A stretch of DNA of 64,000 nucleotides, from contig JAEWBN010000022.1 in assembly GCA_023391095.1 (NCBI GenBank), forward strand, positions 1-64,000, read 5' to 3'. This stretch comes from Pseudomonadota bacterium. Its GTDB lineage: Bacteria; Pseudomonadota; Alphaproteobacteria; Rhizobiales; Devosiaceae. Numbering within the stretch: the stretch's first letter is position 1; each line of letters starts with the position of its first letter. Made by a program: the position numbers and the translations under genes. Below, piece after piece: positions 42,151 through 51,072 of this stretch. Below the pieces are notes generated by a model. The model was not told the origin of the DNA, did no database searches, and was given only the letters and a program-made list of their open reading frames with translations.

Positions 42151-42927
42151 ATGAGTGGTATCAAGCTTGCAGAACTGGCCGGGAAGGCCGTGCTGATCAC
42201 TGGCGCATCGACGGGGATTGGTGCCGCAGTGGCGCGCGCATTTGGTGAACAGGGCGCGCTTGTTGGCGTGCACTACAATTCCAGTCGCGACGCTGCCGCA
42301 GCCGTTGCCGCTGATGTGGAGAAGGCAGGCGGCAAGGCTTTCCTGGTCCAGGCCGACGCGTCCGTAACCGGTGAGCTGGCCCGTGCCGTCGAGGAGACCG
42401 CCGCCCATTTCGGCCGGCTCGATGGCCTCATCAACAATGCCGGCGGCATGGTGGCTCGCCAGCCCTATGCGGAAATGACCGACGACCACTACGACGCGGT
42501 GATGGACCTCAATGCCCGCTCGCTGCTGGGCGCCACCCGCGCCGCTGTGCCGCATCTCAAAAGTGCCGGTGGCGGCTTTGTCATCAACACGACCTCCGTG
42601 GCCGCCCGCAATGGCGCCAGCGGTGGCGCGGGCATGTACGGCTCGTCTAAGGCCTTTGTTTCCAACGTCACCCGCGGCATGGCCAAGGAATTCATCCCCT
42701 TCGGCATCCGCGTCAATGCGGTTGCGCCCGGGGTGATCTCCACGCCATTCCACGAGCGCTATTCGACGGAGGCCCAGCTCCAGGCACAACTGGCCAACGT
42801 TCCGCAGGGGCGGCTGGGTGTCGCAGAGGACTGCGTTGGCGCCTATCTGTTCCTCGCCTGCCAGAGCCTCTCCGGTTACATCATCGGCCAGACCATCGAG
42901 GTCAATGGCGGTCAGTTGATGCCCTGA
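42151..42927 (+). CDS. Short-chain dehydrogenase/reductase (SDR)
   Basis: A 258-residue classical SDR. Cofactor motif TGASTGIG (about residues 18-25), NNAGG, catalytic Ser in NTTSVAARNG and YGSSKAFV with Tyr and Lys, and the C-terminal SLSGYIIGQTIEVNGGQLM are intact. It resembles 3-oxoacyl-ACP reductase and glucose/sugar dehydrogenase-like SDRs; the substrate is not evident. It has AGAGGAG upstream and is monocistronic, converging with the MHYT gene. Confidence 0.88.
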   Translation: MSGIKLAELAGKAVLITGASTGIGAAVARAFGEQGALVGVHYNSSRDAAAAVAADVEKAGGKAFLVQADASVTGELARAVEETAAHFGRLDGLINNAGGMVARQPYAEMTDDHYDAVMDLNARSLLGATRAAVPHLKSAGGGFVINTTSVAARNGASGGAGMYGSSKAFVSNVTRGMAKEFIPFGIRVNAVAPGVISTPFHERYSTEAQLQAQLANVPQGRLGVAEDCVGAYLFLACQSLSGYIIGQTIEVNGGQLMP

Positions 42928-42938
42928 CGATCGGGCGA

Positions 42939-45380
42939 TCAGGCGCGCATCGGCAGGTCGATCAGATCGTCCCAGTCGATGCGCCCGGGCCGACCGAGCA
43001 GGAAACCCTGAGCCTCGTTGCACCCTTCCAAGCGCAGCACATCGAGCTGTGCAGAGGTTTCCACCCCCTCTGCCAGCACCGGCACCTGCAGGCTCCGGCC
43101 GAGCGCCAGGATCGCCCTGATAATAGCCTTCGACTGCTCGTTGGTTTCGACCTCGGCCATGAAGGAGCGGTCGAGCTTGATCTTGTCGAAAGGGAAGCTG
43201 CGAAGCGTTTCGAGCGAGGAATAGCCGGTTCCGAAATCGTCGATGGCAATGGACACGCCCAGGGCCTTGATCTGGCGGAGCACATGCAATGCCCGCTTTT
43301 TATCGCCAATAATGGCAGTTTCCGTGACTTCCAGCTCCAGCCGCGAGGGCTCGAGGCCCGACTGGAACAGCACCAACTTGACCAGGTCGATCAATTCCAG
43401 TTGCCCCAGTTGCAGGCCGGACACATTCACCGCGATTTTGTGCGGCTCCGGCCAGGATGCCGCTTCCGAGCAGGCGGTTTTCAGCACCCAACTGCCGATT
43501 GCAGCGATGGCCCCGCATTCCTCCGCAACCGGGATGAAGTCGGCCGGCGAGACCGGACCAAAGCCTGGCCGATCCCAGCGCAGCAGCACTTCGTAGCCCG
43601 TTATCTCCTGGGTCGAGACAGATTTCTGGACCTGGTAGGCAAGGGTGAAGTCATCGTTCTCAAGAGCGAGCCAGATATCGGCCGCCATCGCCCGGCGCTG
43701 GCGAGCGTGCTCATCCATCTCGCGCTCGTAGTAGCAGACCCGTTGGTCGAACTCGGACTTGGCCCGATACATTGCCAGGTCGGCATTGCTCAACAGTTTA
43801 GATCGGTCGGCGCCGTCTTCCGGAAAAATGGCAACCCCGATGCTGCCAGAGACATTGAGTACCCCGTCTCCGAAAGCCACACGCGTCGTGATCGCGGCTT
43901 CCAGGCGCGCCAGGAAATCCCGCAGGCTGTCCATGGCCGTAAACGGCTTGAACGCGGCGAATTCGTCGCCCCCCAGGCGCGCCAGCATTTCTCCGTCCCG
44001 CAAGCAGCCCGACAGCCGCTCGGAGATGACCCGCAGAACTTCATCCCCGGCTTCGTGACCAAACGTGTCATTGACCTCCTTGAACCGGTCGAGGTCGAAG
44101 GCAATCACCGCCAGGTTGTCATCGCCCTGGTCGGCCGTATGGAGCGCCTTGTCGAATTCCGCGTCGAAATTGGCCCGGTTAGGCAGCCCCGTCAGCATGT
44201 CGTGGCGCGCGAGATGGGCTATGGCGGCTTCTCGTCGTTTGCTTTCGGTGACGTCTTCAAGTGTCGTGACCCAGGCGCCATTGGCGATGGGTGTGTGACG
44301 AACCCGGAAAAAGTGGTCCTTGCCCACCGGCTGCAACACCTCACCCCCGGTCGTAATGATCTGGGCGTGACGAGCGGCCACCGCGCATGCAGTCGCCTCG
44401 ATTTCCGCGTCGGGCGCAGCATGTGCACTCACCACGTGGCGGCAGATGGTCATCAGGTCGGCGCCTTCCAGCGTCGTTCCCGGTGCCAGTTGTAGTAACT
44501 CAACGAAACGGGAATTGTTGAGCTCAAGCCGTCCGTCTGCACTGAACAGTGCAAGCCCCTGTCCCATATGCGACAGCGCAAGTTCCAGCTTGTCGCTCAC
44601 CTCGGCCAACCTTCTGGCATCGGCAAGCTCGCGGTCCTTTTCGCGCGCGGTGCGACGTCGGTCGGCTTCATCGAGCAGAGCGCTTCCGAAGGCCGCTGCC
44701 AAAAGCAACAGCGAGATCAGGCCCACGCCTACGGCCATCCAGCCCGCATCCATCTGCGTGCCGTTGGCGATGATCGGGAAGCAGGCGCTGAAGTCGGCCG
44801 CAGCCATGGCAGTAAAGTGCATGGCGCAAATGGCGAGCGTCAGCAGGATAGCGCCGCCACTTGTTCGAAACCGCCAGTTACTGCCGGCGATGGCCACGGA
44901 ACAGGCGGAGAGGACGATCCCGCCCAGGATCGAGAACCCGACGGCGGCGCCGTTCCATTCGACGCTGCCGCCCATGACCAGCGCGGCGATGCCGACATAA
45001 TGCATGGAAGAAATGCCCACGCCGACCGTCGCGCCGCCAAGCAGGTTATCCCGCACCCCGTTGCCCATGATCGAAAGGGTCAAGCCTGCGCCGCAAATCG
45101 CAACGGCCAGCAAGAGCGACAGCACGGTCAGGCCGGCGTCGTAATGCAGCTCGAAACCGGGCCGAAAGGCCAGCATCGCCACGAAGTGGGTGGCCCAGAT
45201 ACCGAACCCCACGGAGAGCGAGGCCACCACGATCCACACGGCACGTGTGCGACCCGCGACGCGTCTGGCGTGACGCAGAAGTGTGACACACGCATAGGCA
45301 GCTACGAGACAGATCAGGGCGGCCAAGGCGACGAAACGGATATCGTGTCCGCGCGTCAGGAAGTCGATGAGAAAGGCCAT
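42939..45380 (-). CDS. MHYT-PAS-GGDEF-EAL c-di-GMP signalling protein
   Basis: An 813-residue membrane protein. The N-terminal MHYT sensor (residues 1-225, seven helices) has the repeated metal-coordinating motifs ATHFVAML, SSMHYVGI and CAMHFTAM, thought to sense gases through copper. A short coiled coil and PAS domain (about 275-385) precede a GGDEF domain with intact LARLGGDEFAAF near residue 469, then an EAL domain (555-805) whose signature is EVL in GYEVLLRWDRP, with DDFGTGYSS intact. Both cyclase and phosphodiesterase activity are possible. It is monocistronic. Confidence 0.93.
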   Translation of the reverse strand: MAFLIDFLTRGHDIRFVALAALICLVAAYACVTLLRHARRVAGRTRAVWIVVASLSVGFGIWATHFVAMLAFRPGFELHYDAGLTVLSLLLAVAICGAGLTLSIMGNGVRDNLLGGATVGVGISSMHYVGIAALVMGGSVEWNGAAVGFSILGGIVLSACSVAIAGSNWRFRTSGGAILLTLAICAMHFTAMAAADFSACFPIIANGTQMDAGWMAVGVGLISLLLLAAAFGSALLDEADRRRTAREKDRELADARRLAEVSDKLELALSHMGQGLALFSADGRLELNNSRFVELLQLAPGTTLEGADLMTICRHVVSAHAAPDAEIEATACAVAARHAQIITTGGEVLQPVGKDHFFRVRHTPIANGAWVTTLEDVTESKRREAAIAHLARHDMLTGLPNRANFDAEFDKALHTADQGDDNLAVIAFDLDRFKEVNDTFGHEAGDEVLRVISERLSGCLRDGEMLARLGGDEFAAFKPFTAMDSLRDFLARLEAAITTRVAFGDGVLNVSGSIGVAIFPEDGADRSKLLSNADLAMYRAKSEFDQRVCYYEREMDEHARQRRAMAADIWLALENDDFTLAYQVQKSVSTQEITGYEVLLRWDRPGFGPVSPADFIPVAEECGAIAAIGSWVLKTACSEAASWPEPHKIAVNVSGLQLGQLELIDLVKLVLFQSGLEPSRLELEVTETAIIGDKKRALHVLRQIKALGVSIAIDDFGTGYSSLETLRSFPFDKIKLDRSFMAEVETNEQSKAIIRAILALGRSLQVPVLAEGVETSAQLDVLRLEGCNEAQGFLLGRPGRIDWDDLIDLPMRA

Positions 45381-45633
45381 GGAGCGCCCCGAAAGTACGG
45401 CTGGACTCTATGCTCTACGCATTACCGTTCAGTTACATGCGATGCGCCGCGACCAAGGGTCACGCGCAGAACGCGATACGCTCATAGCTTCCATGCCGGC
45501 CGGCAACGAAGGGGAAACTTGCCCTCGGCGAGCCGCGATGCTAACGGCTTAATAAAATTGCGGGTTCTGCTGGCTTCATGAGGCCAATGAAAGCAAGTCG
45601 CCGTGCTATGAATAGCAAACAGCGGGAAATATT

Positions 45634-47061
45634 ATGAGTGAACTGATTGTACCTGTCATTCTCGCCGGAGGTCAGGGTACGCGTTTGTGGCCAATGTCGC
45701 GCTCGGCCCGACCAAAACAGTTTCTTGCTTTGACTGGGCCGGACAGTCTGTTTCAACAGGCACTGAACCGGGTGAGCGACGCGTCTGTTTACACGCCCGC
45801 TATCATTATTACGAATTCCGAATATCGCTTCGTCGTGGCTGAACAGGCCAATGAGATCGGCGCGAACCTCAGTGGCGTTCTGCTTGAACCCGTTGCGCGG
45901 AATACCGCCGTCGCCATTGCCGCCGCCGCCGTCTATGCCCAGAAGCAGTTTGGCGACGATGTGGTTTTGCACATTCTGTCTTCCGACCACGACGTTGTGG
46001 TGGATGCCGGCTATCACACCGCAGTTGAGAACGCCGCGGCGTCCGCACGCGTCGGCCAACTGGTCACCTTCGGCATTGTGCCGACGTCTCCGGAAACCGG
46101 CTACGGCTATATTCAGGTGGGCGCGAGCCTCAGCCAAGGCGTCAGTGCCGTTGAGCGCTTTGTGGAAAAGCCCGACGCCGCCCGTGCCGCCGAGCTTGTG
46201 GCCAATGGCGGTTTCCTCTGGAACTCCGGCATGTTCATGGTTTCCGTCGCATCGTTTCTGGAGGAATGCGCTTCCCTGGCGCCGGATACGCACGCTGCTG
46301 CCCTCGCCTCTGTCGAAAATGCAAAAGTCGATCTCGACTTTGTTCGTCTCGATGAAGATGCGTTCAGCACCGCGCCCAATATCTCCGTAGACTACGCAAT
46401 TTTCGAGAAAACCCGTCGCGCAGCAGTCGTGCCCGTCAGCTTTGGCTGGTCGGATCTTGGTAGCTGGGATGCCGTCTGGAAGATCAGCGACAAAGATAGT
46501 TCGGACAACGTATCGAGCGGCGCCGTCACCTTCAGCAATACCAGCCGCTCGCTCGTCATCACCGACCACGCCCATGTGGCTGTGGAAGGGCTGGATGACG
46601 TCGTCGTTGTAGCCAGCGAAGACGCGATCTATGTTGGGCACCTGTCGGAGGCGCAGAAGGTGGGCCCGCTGGTCAAGACCTTGCGGGCGAACAAGGACAC
46701 TGCCGCCCTGACGGAAATCCACCGTACGGCCTATCGCCCGTGGGGCGGCTATTCTTCCGTGCTCAATGGCGACCGCTTCCAGGTCAAGCGCCTTTTCGTC
46801 AAGCCGGGCAAGAAGCTCAGCCTGCAGAAGCATCATCACCGGGCGGAACACTGGATCGTGGTGCGGGGCACAGCCGAAGTGACCATCGATGGCACGGTGA
46901 CAACCCTGACCGAGAACCAGTCGATCTATCTGCCGCTCGGCTGTGTGCACCGCCTGACCAATCCGGGCAAGATCGAGCTCGAGCTGATCGAAGTCCAGAC
47001 TGGGTCCTATCTGGGCGAGGACGACATCATCCGCATCGAAGACGAGTTTGGCCGGGCGTAA
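45634..47061 (+). CDS. manC: Mannose-1-phosphate guanylyltransferase / mannose-6-phosphate isomerase
   Basis: A 475-residue bifunctional type II enzyme that makes GDP-mannose. The guanylyltransferase domain has PVILAGGQGTRLWPMSRSARPKQF at residues 6-29, FVEKPDAARA and WNSGMFM. The C-terminal cupin isomerase domain has RPWGGYSSVLNGDRFQVKRL, the metal-binding HHHRAEHWIVVRGTAEVTI, and a SIYLPLGCVHRLTNPG stretch. GDP-mannose feeds exopolysaccharide or LPS. It converges with the phosphomannomutase gene, which makes its substrate, so the two form a functional pair on opposite strands. Confidence 0.95.
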   Translation: MSELIVPVILAGGQGTRLWPMSRSARPKQFLALTGPDSLFQQALNRVSDASVYTPAIIITNSEYRFVVAEQANEIGANLSGVLLEPVARNTAVAIAAAAVYAQKQFGDDVVLHILSSDHDVVVDAGYHTAVENAAASARVGQLVTFGIVPTSPETGYGYIQVGASLSQGVSAVERFVEKPDAARAAELVANGGFLWNSGMFMVSVASFLEECASLAPDTHAAALASVENAKVDLDFVRLDEDAFSTAPNISVDYAIFEKTRRAAVVPVSFGWSDLGSWDAVWKISDKDSSDNVSSGAVTFSNTSRSLVITDHAHVAVEGLDDVVVVASEDAIYVGHLSEAQKVGPLVKTLRANKDTAALTEIHRTAYRPWGGYSSVLNGDRFQVKRLFVKPGKKLSLQKHHHRAEHWIVVRGTAEVTIDGTVTTLTENQSIYLPLGCVHRLTNPGKIELELIEVQTGSYLGEDDIIRIEDEFGRA

Positions 47062-47096
47062 TTCGCCGGGCCATACAAAAGCGTGACGGTCGACGC

Positions 47097-48500
47097 CTAG
47101 CCAACCGCCTTGGCCGCAGCGGCCATACCCCAGTCCAGCAGTGCGCGGGCGACTTCGGGGGTGCTGCCCTCGACATAGCAGCGCAGTTCCGGCGCATTGC
47201 CCGACGCGCGGAAATGCACCGTGTCGCCGGACTGGGTGCGGAACTGCAATCCATCGACGGTGGACAGGCTGGCAATGCCGTGCGGTGCAAAAAACGCGGC
47301 AGCAAACTGCTCGTCGCTTTCCAGCCGGTTCAAAAAGGCTGCGCTCTTTTCCGACGGCACATCCTGCAAGCGGTCGGCTATCGCGTGCTGGAGCGGCAAT
47401 TCTGCGACGATATCCTCGACGCTCCGGCCTTGGGCCGCAGCAAGGCCTAGCACGCATAGTAGCGGCAGAACGGCGTCGCGCGTTGGCAGCGCATCCAGCG
47501 CCTTGCCGCCGACCGCTATGCCATCTCCAACGAACGTGCCCCCGTTGGCTTCAAAGCCGACCACCGCGTCCTCCCCTTCCATCGCAGCCACGACATAGGG
47601 CGACCCGACCTTCGTCCGGATGACATGGGCGAAATAGCCGGTGCGCTCGATAGCGGAGTTTGAGGTCACTGGGGTCACGACAGTTTGAGCAGCAAGGAAG
47701 CGCGCCGTGAGCAGACCCAGAACGTCGCCGCGCACGAAATTGCCGGCGCCATCCATCAAGAGCGGCCTGTCGCCGTCGCCGTCCGCCGATACGATCGCAT
47801 CCAGCTTTTCGCTCTGGAGCCAGCCTGGAAGCGGCGCAAACACCGCGTCCCCAAAAGCCTCGGTATCCACGGCCACAAACGTATCGGTCCGCCCCAGGCT
47901 CACCGTCTGCGCGCCCGCTGCGGCCAGAATTTCACCCAGGAGATCCCGCGCCACCGTGGAATGCTCGAAGATGCCGATCCGCCACCCCGACAGCGCGCCT
48001 GCCGGCAGGAGGTCGGCAAAGCGTTGGGTATAGCGGGCCTTGGCTGGCTCAGCCTCATCACTCATGCCGCCGCGCGTCGAAACATCCTCGTCGCCGAGTG
48101 CGGCCAGAATGCCCGCCTCATCCGCCTTACTGATCTCGCCCATGGGCAGATAAAACTTCAGCCCATTGCGATCGGCGGGAATGTGACTTCCGGTCACCAT
48201 GATGGCACCACAGCCGGCAGCCATGGCGTGGTAGGCCAGAGCGGGCGTCGGAATGGTCCCGCAGTCCACGGGCTCAAGCCCGAATTGGCGGATGGCTGCC
48301 GCACAATCCTGGGCTATCGTCAGGCTCGATGCGCGGAAGTCGCGCCCCAGAAAAACCTTGCCGCCCCCCAGTTGACCCAGGCTCTCGACATGCCGGAGGA
48401 ACGCCGCGGTATAGCGGCGTGCCGCTTTGCCCTCGAGTTCCACGGCCAGTCCGCGCAAGCCGCTGGTCCCGAATTTGAGGCTGCTCTTGTCCAAGGCCAT
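47097..48500 (-). CDS. manB: Phosphomannomutase/phosphoglucomutase
   Basis: A 467-residue alpha-D-phosphohexomutase. The N-terminal LKFGTSGLRG, active-site serine in MVTGSHIPADRNGLKFY, metal-binding loop DGDGDRPLLMD and sugar-binding FEANGG are intact; the phosphate-binding loop RASGNAPELRCYVE is near the C-terminus. It interconverts mannose-6- and mannose-1-phosphate, the step before ManC, encoded convergently 35 bp away. The active-site serine context is TGSHIP rather than TASHNP, typical of one phosphomannomutase branch. The substrate assignment rests on context. Confidence 0.9.
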   Translation of the reverse strand: MALDKSSLKFGTSGLRGLAVELEGKAARRYTAAFLRHVESLGQLGGGKVFLGRDFRASSLTIAQDCAAAIRQFGLEPVDCGTIPTPALAYHAMAAGCGAIMVTGSHIPADRNGLKFYLPMGEISKADEAGILAALGDEDVSTRGGMSDEAEPAKARYTQRFADLLPAGALSGWRIGIFEHSTVARDLLGEILAAAGAQTVSLGRTDTFVAVDTEAFGDAVFAPLPGWLQSEKLDAIVSADGDGDRPLLMDGAGNFVRGDVLGLLTARFLAAQTVVTPVTSNSAIERTGYFAHVIRTKVGSPYVVAAMEGEDAVVGFEANGGTFVGDGIAVGGKALDALPTRDAVLPLLCVLGLAAAQGRSVEDIVAELPLQHAIADRLQDVPSEKSAAFLNRLESDEQFAAAFFAPHGIASLSTVDGLQFRTQSGDTVHFRASGNAPELRCYVEGSTPEVARALLDWGMAAAAKAVG

Positions 48501-48577
48501 TCCTTCCTGCTGTTCCTGCCGGCGTGTGTCTTCGGCTCCGATTTAGAGCAAAGCCCCCGCAGAAAGCTACAGGCAAC

Positions 48578-50938
48578 TTAAGGCCGTGACGCTGCCCCTA
48601 CGATGCTTTCCGCGTCGATCGAGAAGTGACGGTAGAGGTCACTGACACTCCCCGTCTGGCCGAAATGTTCGACACCGAGCGGGCGCGTCACGTGTCCCTG
48701 CACGCTGCCCAGCCAGCCCAGCGTGGCCGGGTGGGCATCGACCACCGTCACAATTCGCGCCGAATGCGGAACGTTACCGAGCAGTACCTCAATGTGGGAT
48801 TTTTCCTGCTTGCCGTCATGCAGCCGGCTCCGTTGTGCGGCCTGCCAGCCCGCGTTGAGGCGGTCCGCCGACGTCGCCGCCAGGATCGCCACGTTGCGCC
48901 GGTCGCCACCAATCGCCGCCGATGCTGCAATCGCCTCACTTGCCACCACGCCCTGATAGGCAATCACGACCTCGCATTGCGGCGTGGGAGGCTGCAGCCA
49001 ATATGCCCCACGGATGATGTCGTCAGTCAGCGCAGGCGTGACAGGCCGGGGTGGCTGTTCGATGCTGCGGGTGGAAAGCCTGAGATAAACCGAGCCACCT
49101 GTCTTGTCTCGAGGCCAGTCCGCAAGGTCCGGCCGCGCATCGCCGGTGCGCTGCATGTAGTCGAAGGCCCAGTCCATGATGATGGCGAGTTCGTCGGCAA
49201 AGGCCGGCTCGAAGCTGGCGAGACCGTCCTGCGCCATCCCGATCAGCGGCGTACCTATGGACTGGTGCGCTCCACCCTCCCCCGACAGGGACACGCCGGA
49301 TGGTGTCGCCACGAGGAGGAACCGGGCGTCCTGATAGCAAGCGTAGTTCAGGGCATCGAGGCCGCGGGAAATAAAGGGATCATAGAGCGTCCCGATGGGA
49401 AGCAGCCGCTCCCCGAAGAGGGAATGGCTGAGCCCGGCAGCGCCCAGCATCAGAAAGAGGTTCATCTCGGCGATGCCCAGTTCGAGATGCTGTCCCTCCG
49501 GCGAGAAGCGCCACTTCTGCGTCGATGGGATGGCCTGGCTGCGGAACAGGTCCTCCTGCTCGCGGCTCCCGAACAGGTTGCGGCGGTTCACCCAGGCACC
49601 CAGATTTGTTGACACGGTCACATCAGGCGATGTCGTGACGATGCGACGCGCCAGTTCGCTGTCCGTCTTGGCAATGGCATCGAGGATTTTGCCGAATGCC
49701 GCTTGCGTCGATGTGGCTCCCGGCCCGACGAATTGCCGCCCAATGGTCGGCACCGGTGGCGATGTCAACCGGCGGGGCTGGGCAGCATTGAACGGCACGG
49801 AGTCGATAAAGGCCTGAAGCTGGTCAGGGTTGTCGAGGCCCTCGAGCGGCTCCCACTCATGTCCCTCGCGCACCTTGTGGGCGGCGCGCAGACCTTCGAT
49901 CTGGGCCGTCGTCATCTGGCCGGCATGATTGTCCTTGTGCCCAGCCAGGGGGGTGCCCCAACCCTTGACCGTATAGGCGATGAATACGGTCGGCTGATCG
50001 CTGCCGGCGGCCTCGAACTGCTCGAGCAGGCTCGAAACGCAGTGACCACCCAGATTGGCCATCAGCGCTGCCAGCTCAGCGTCGCTGCGCCGGGCCAGCA
50101 AGGCCGAGGTTTCGCCCTGATCGCCGATCTCATCGGTCAGCCGCTCGCGCCAGGCCCCGCCGCCCTTGAACATCAGGGCGGAATAGAGGTCATTGGGACA
50201 GGCGTCGATCCACGCCTTCAGCCGCTCGCCGCCCGGCTCGGCAAAGGCCGCACGTTGCAACGCGCCATATTTTCCCGTCACGACTTTCCAGCCGAAGGCC
50301 TCAAAGATGGCCTCGATACGGTGGTAGAGGCCTTCCCGCAACACGCCATCGAGGCTTTGCCGGTTGTAGTCGATTACCCACCAGCAATTGCGCAGGCCAT
50401 GCTTCCAGCCTTCAAGCAGGCACTCGTAGATATTGCCCTCGTCGAGCTCCGCATCACCCGCAAGCGCGATCAGCCGGCCTTGAGGAATGTCGCGGCGCGA
50501 CCAGCTTTTGGCCCGCACATAGTCCTGCACCATCGAGGCAAAGGCCGTGAACGCCACGCCCAGCCCGACCGAGCCGGTGGAAATATCGACGTCCTCGGTA
50601 TCCTTGCTGCGCGAGGGATAGGCCTGAGCGCCGCCAAAGGCGCGAAAGTCGATCAGCTTCTGCCGGTCCTGCCGACCCATAAGATATTGAATGGCATGGA
50701 AGATCGGAGCGGCATGCGGCTTGACCGCAACCCGGTCATAAGGCTGCAGAACGCCGAAATACAGTGTCGAGAGGATAGTGGACATGGAGGCGGAACTCGC
50801 CTGGTGACCACCGACTTTGACGCCATCGGGATTGGGCCGGATGTGATTGGCGTGGTGGATCATCCAGCTCGCCAGCCACAGCGCCTTGCGATTGAGCGCC
50901 TCGATAGCGTCGGTTTTTTTCAGGCCTGGATTTGTCAT
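48578..50938 (-). CDS. Transketolase-like / 2-oxoacid dehydrogenase E1 (AceE-type)
   Basis: A 786-residue thiamine-diphosphate enzyme. The cofactor motif is LAGDAELDEGNIYECLLEGW with the closing Asn in VIDYNRQSLDG. The whole-length organisation (alpha and beta parts in one chain, GVKVGGHQASSASMSTIL, VFIAYTVKGWGTPLAGHKDNHAGQMT) matches the homodimeric E1 family (AceE/MdeB) more than classical transketolase. No E2 or E3 gene is nearby, so its partner is unknown. It is the last gene of a minus-strand group with the YdiJ-like dehydrogenase and the hyu remnants, probably serving the same catabolic route. The substrate is not established. Confidence 0.8.
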   Translation of the reverse strand: MTNPGLKKTDAIEALNRKALWLASWMIHHANHIRPNPDGVKVGGHQASSASMSTILSTLYFGVLQPYDRVAVKPHAAPIFHAIQYLMGRQDRQKLIDFRAFGGAQAYPSRSKDTEDVDISTGSVGLGVAFTAFASMVQDYVRAKSWSRRDIPQGRLIALAGDAELDEGNIYECLLEGWKHGLRNCWWVIDYNRQSLDGVLREGLYHRIEAIFEAFGWKVVTGKYGALQRAAFAEPGGERLKAWIDACPNDLYSALMFKGGGAWRERLTDEIGDQGETSALLARRSDAELAALMANLGGHCVSSLLEQFEAAGSDQPTVFIAYTVKGWGTPLAGHKDNHAGQMTTAQIEGLRAAHKVREGHEWEPLEGLDNPDQLQAFIDSVPFNAAQPRRLTSPPVPTIGRQFVGPGATSTQAAFGKILDAIAKTDSELARRIVTTSPDVTVSTNLGAWVNRRNLFGSREQEDLFRSQAIPSTQKWRFSPEGQHLELGIAEMNLFLMLGAAGLSHSLFGERLLPIGTLYDPFISRGLDALNYACYQDARFLLVATPSGVSLSGEGGAHQSIGTPLIGMAQDGLASFEPAFADELAIIMDWAFDYMQRTGDARPDLADWPRDKTGGSVYLRLSTRSIEQPPRPVTPALTDDIIRGAYWLQPPTPQCEVVIAYQGVVASEAIAASAAIGGDRRNVAILAATSADRLNAGWQAAQRSRLHDGKQEKSHIEVLLGNVPHSARIVTVVDAHPATLGWLGSVQGHVTRPLGVEHFGQTGSVSDLYRHFSIDAESIVGAASRP

Positions 50939-51072
50939 GTCGTTCCTCCCCGAACGGTGACGCGTCAGCGCTCTTTATTGTTGAATCCCGATATTAAAAC
51001 CACAACGGGCGATGCTGCAGGCTGGGCACAGCAACTGGGCCGCTTGGCTTCTCCTCCAGGCCGTGGGTTGCC

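Noticed and set aside
45541..47457. 638-codon open frame on the minus strand
   Set aside because: Antisense to manC, which has complete enzyme motifs on the plus strand.
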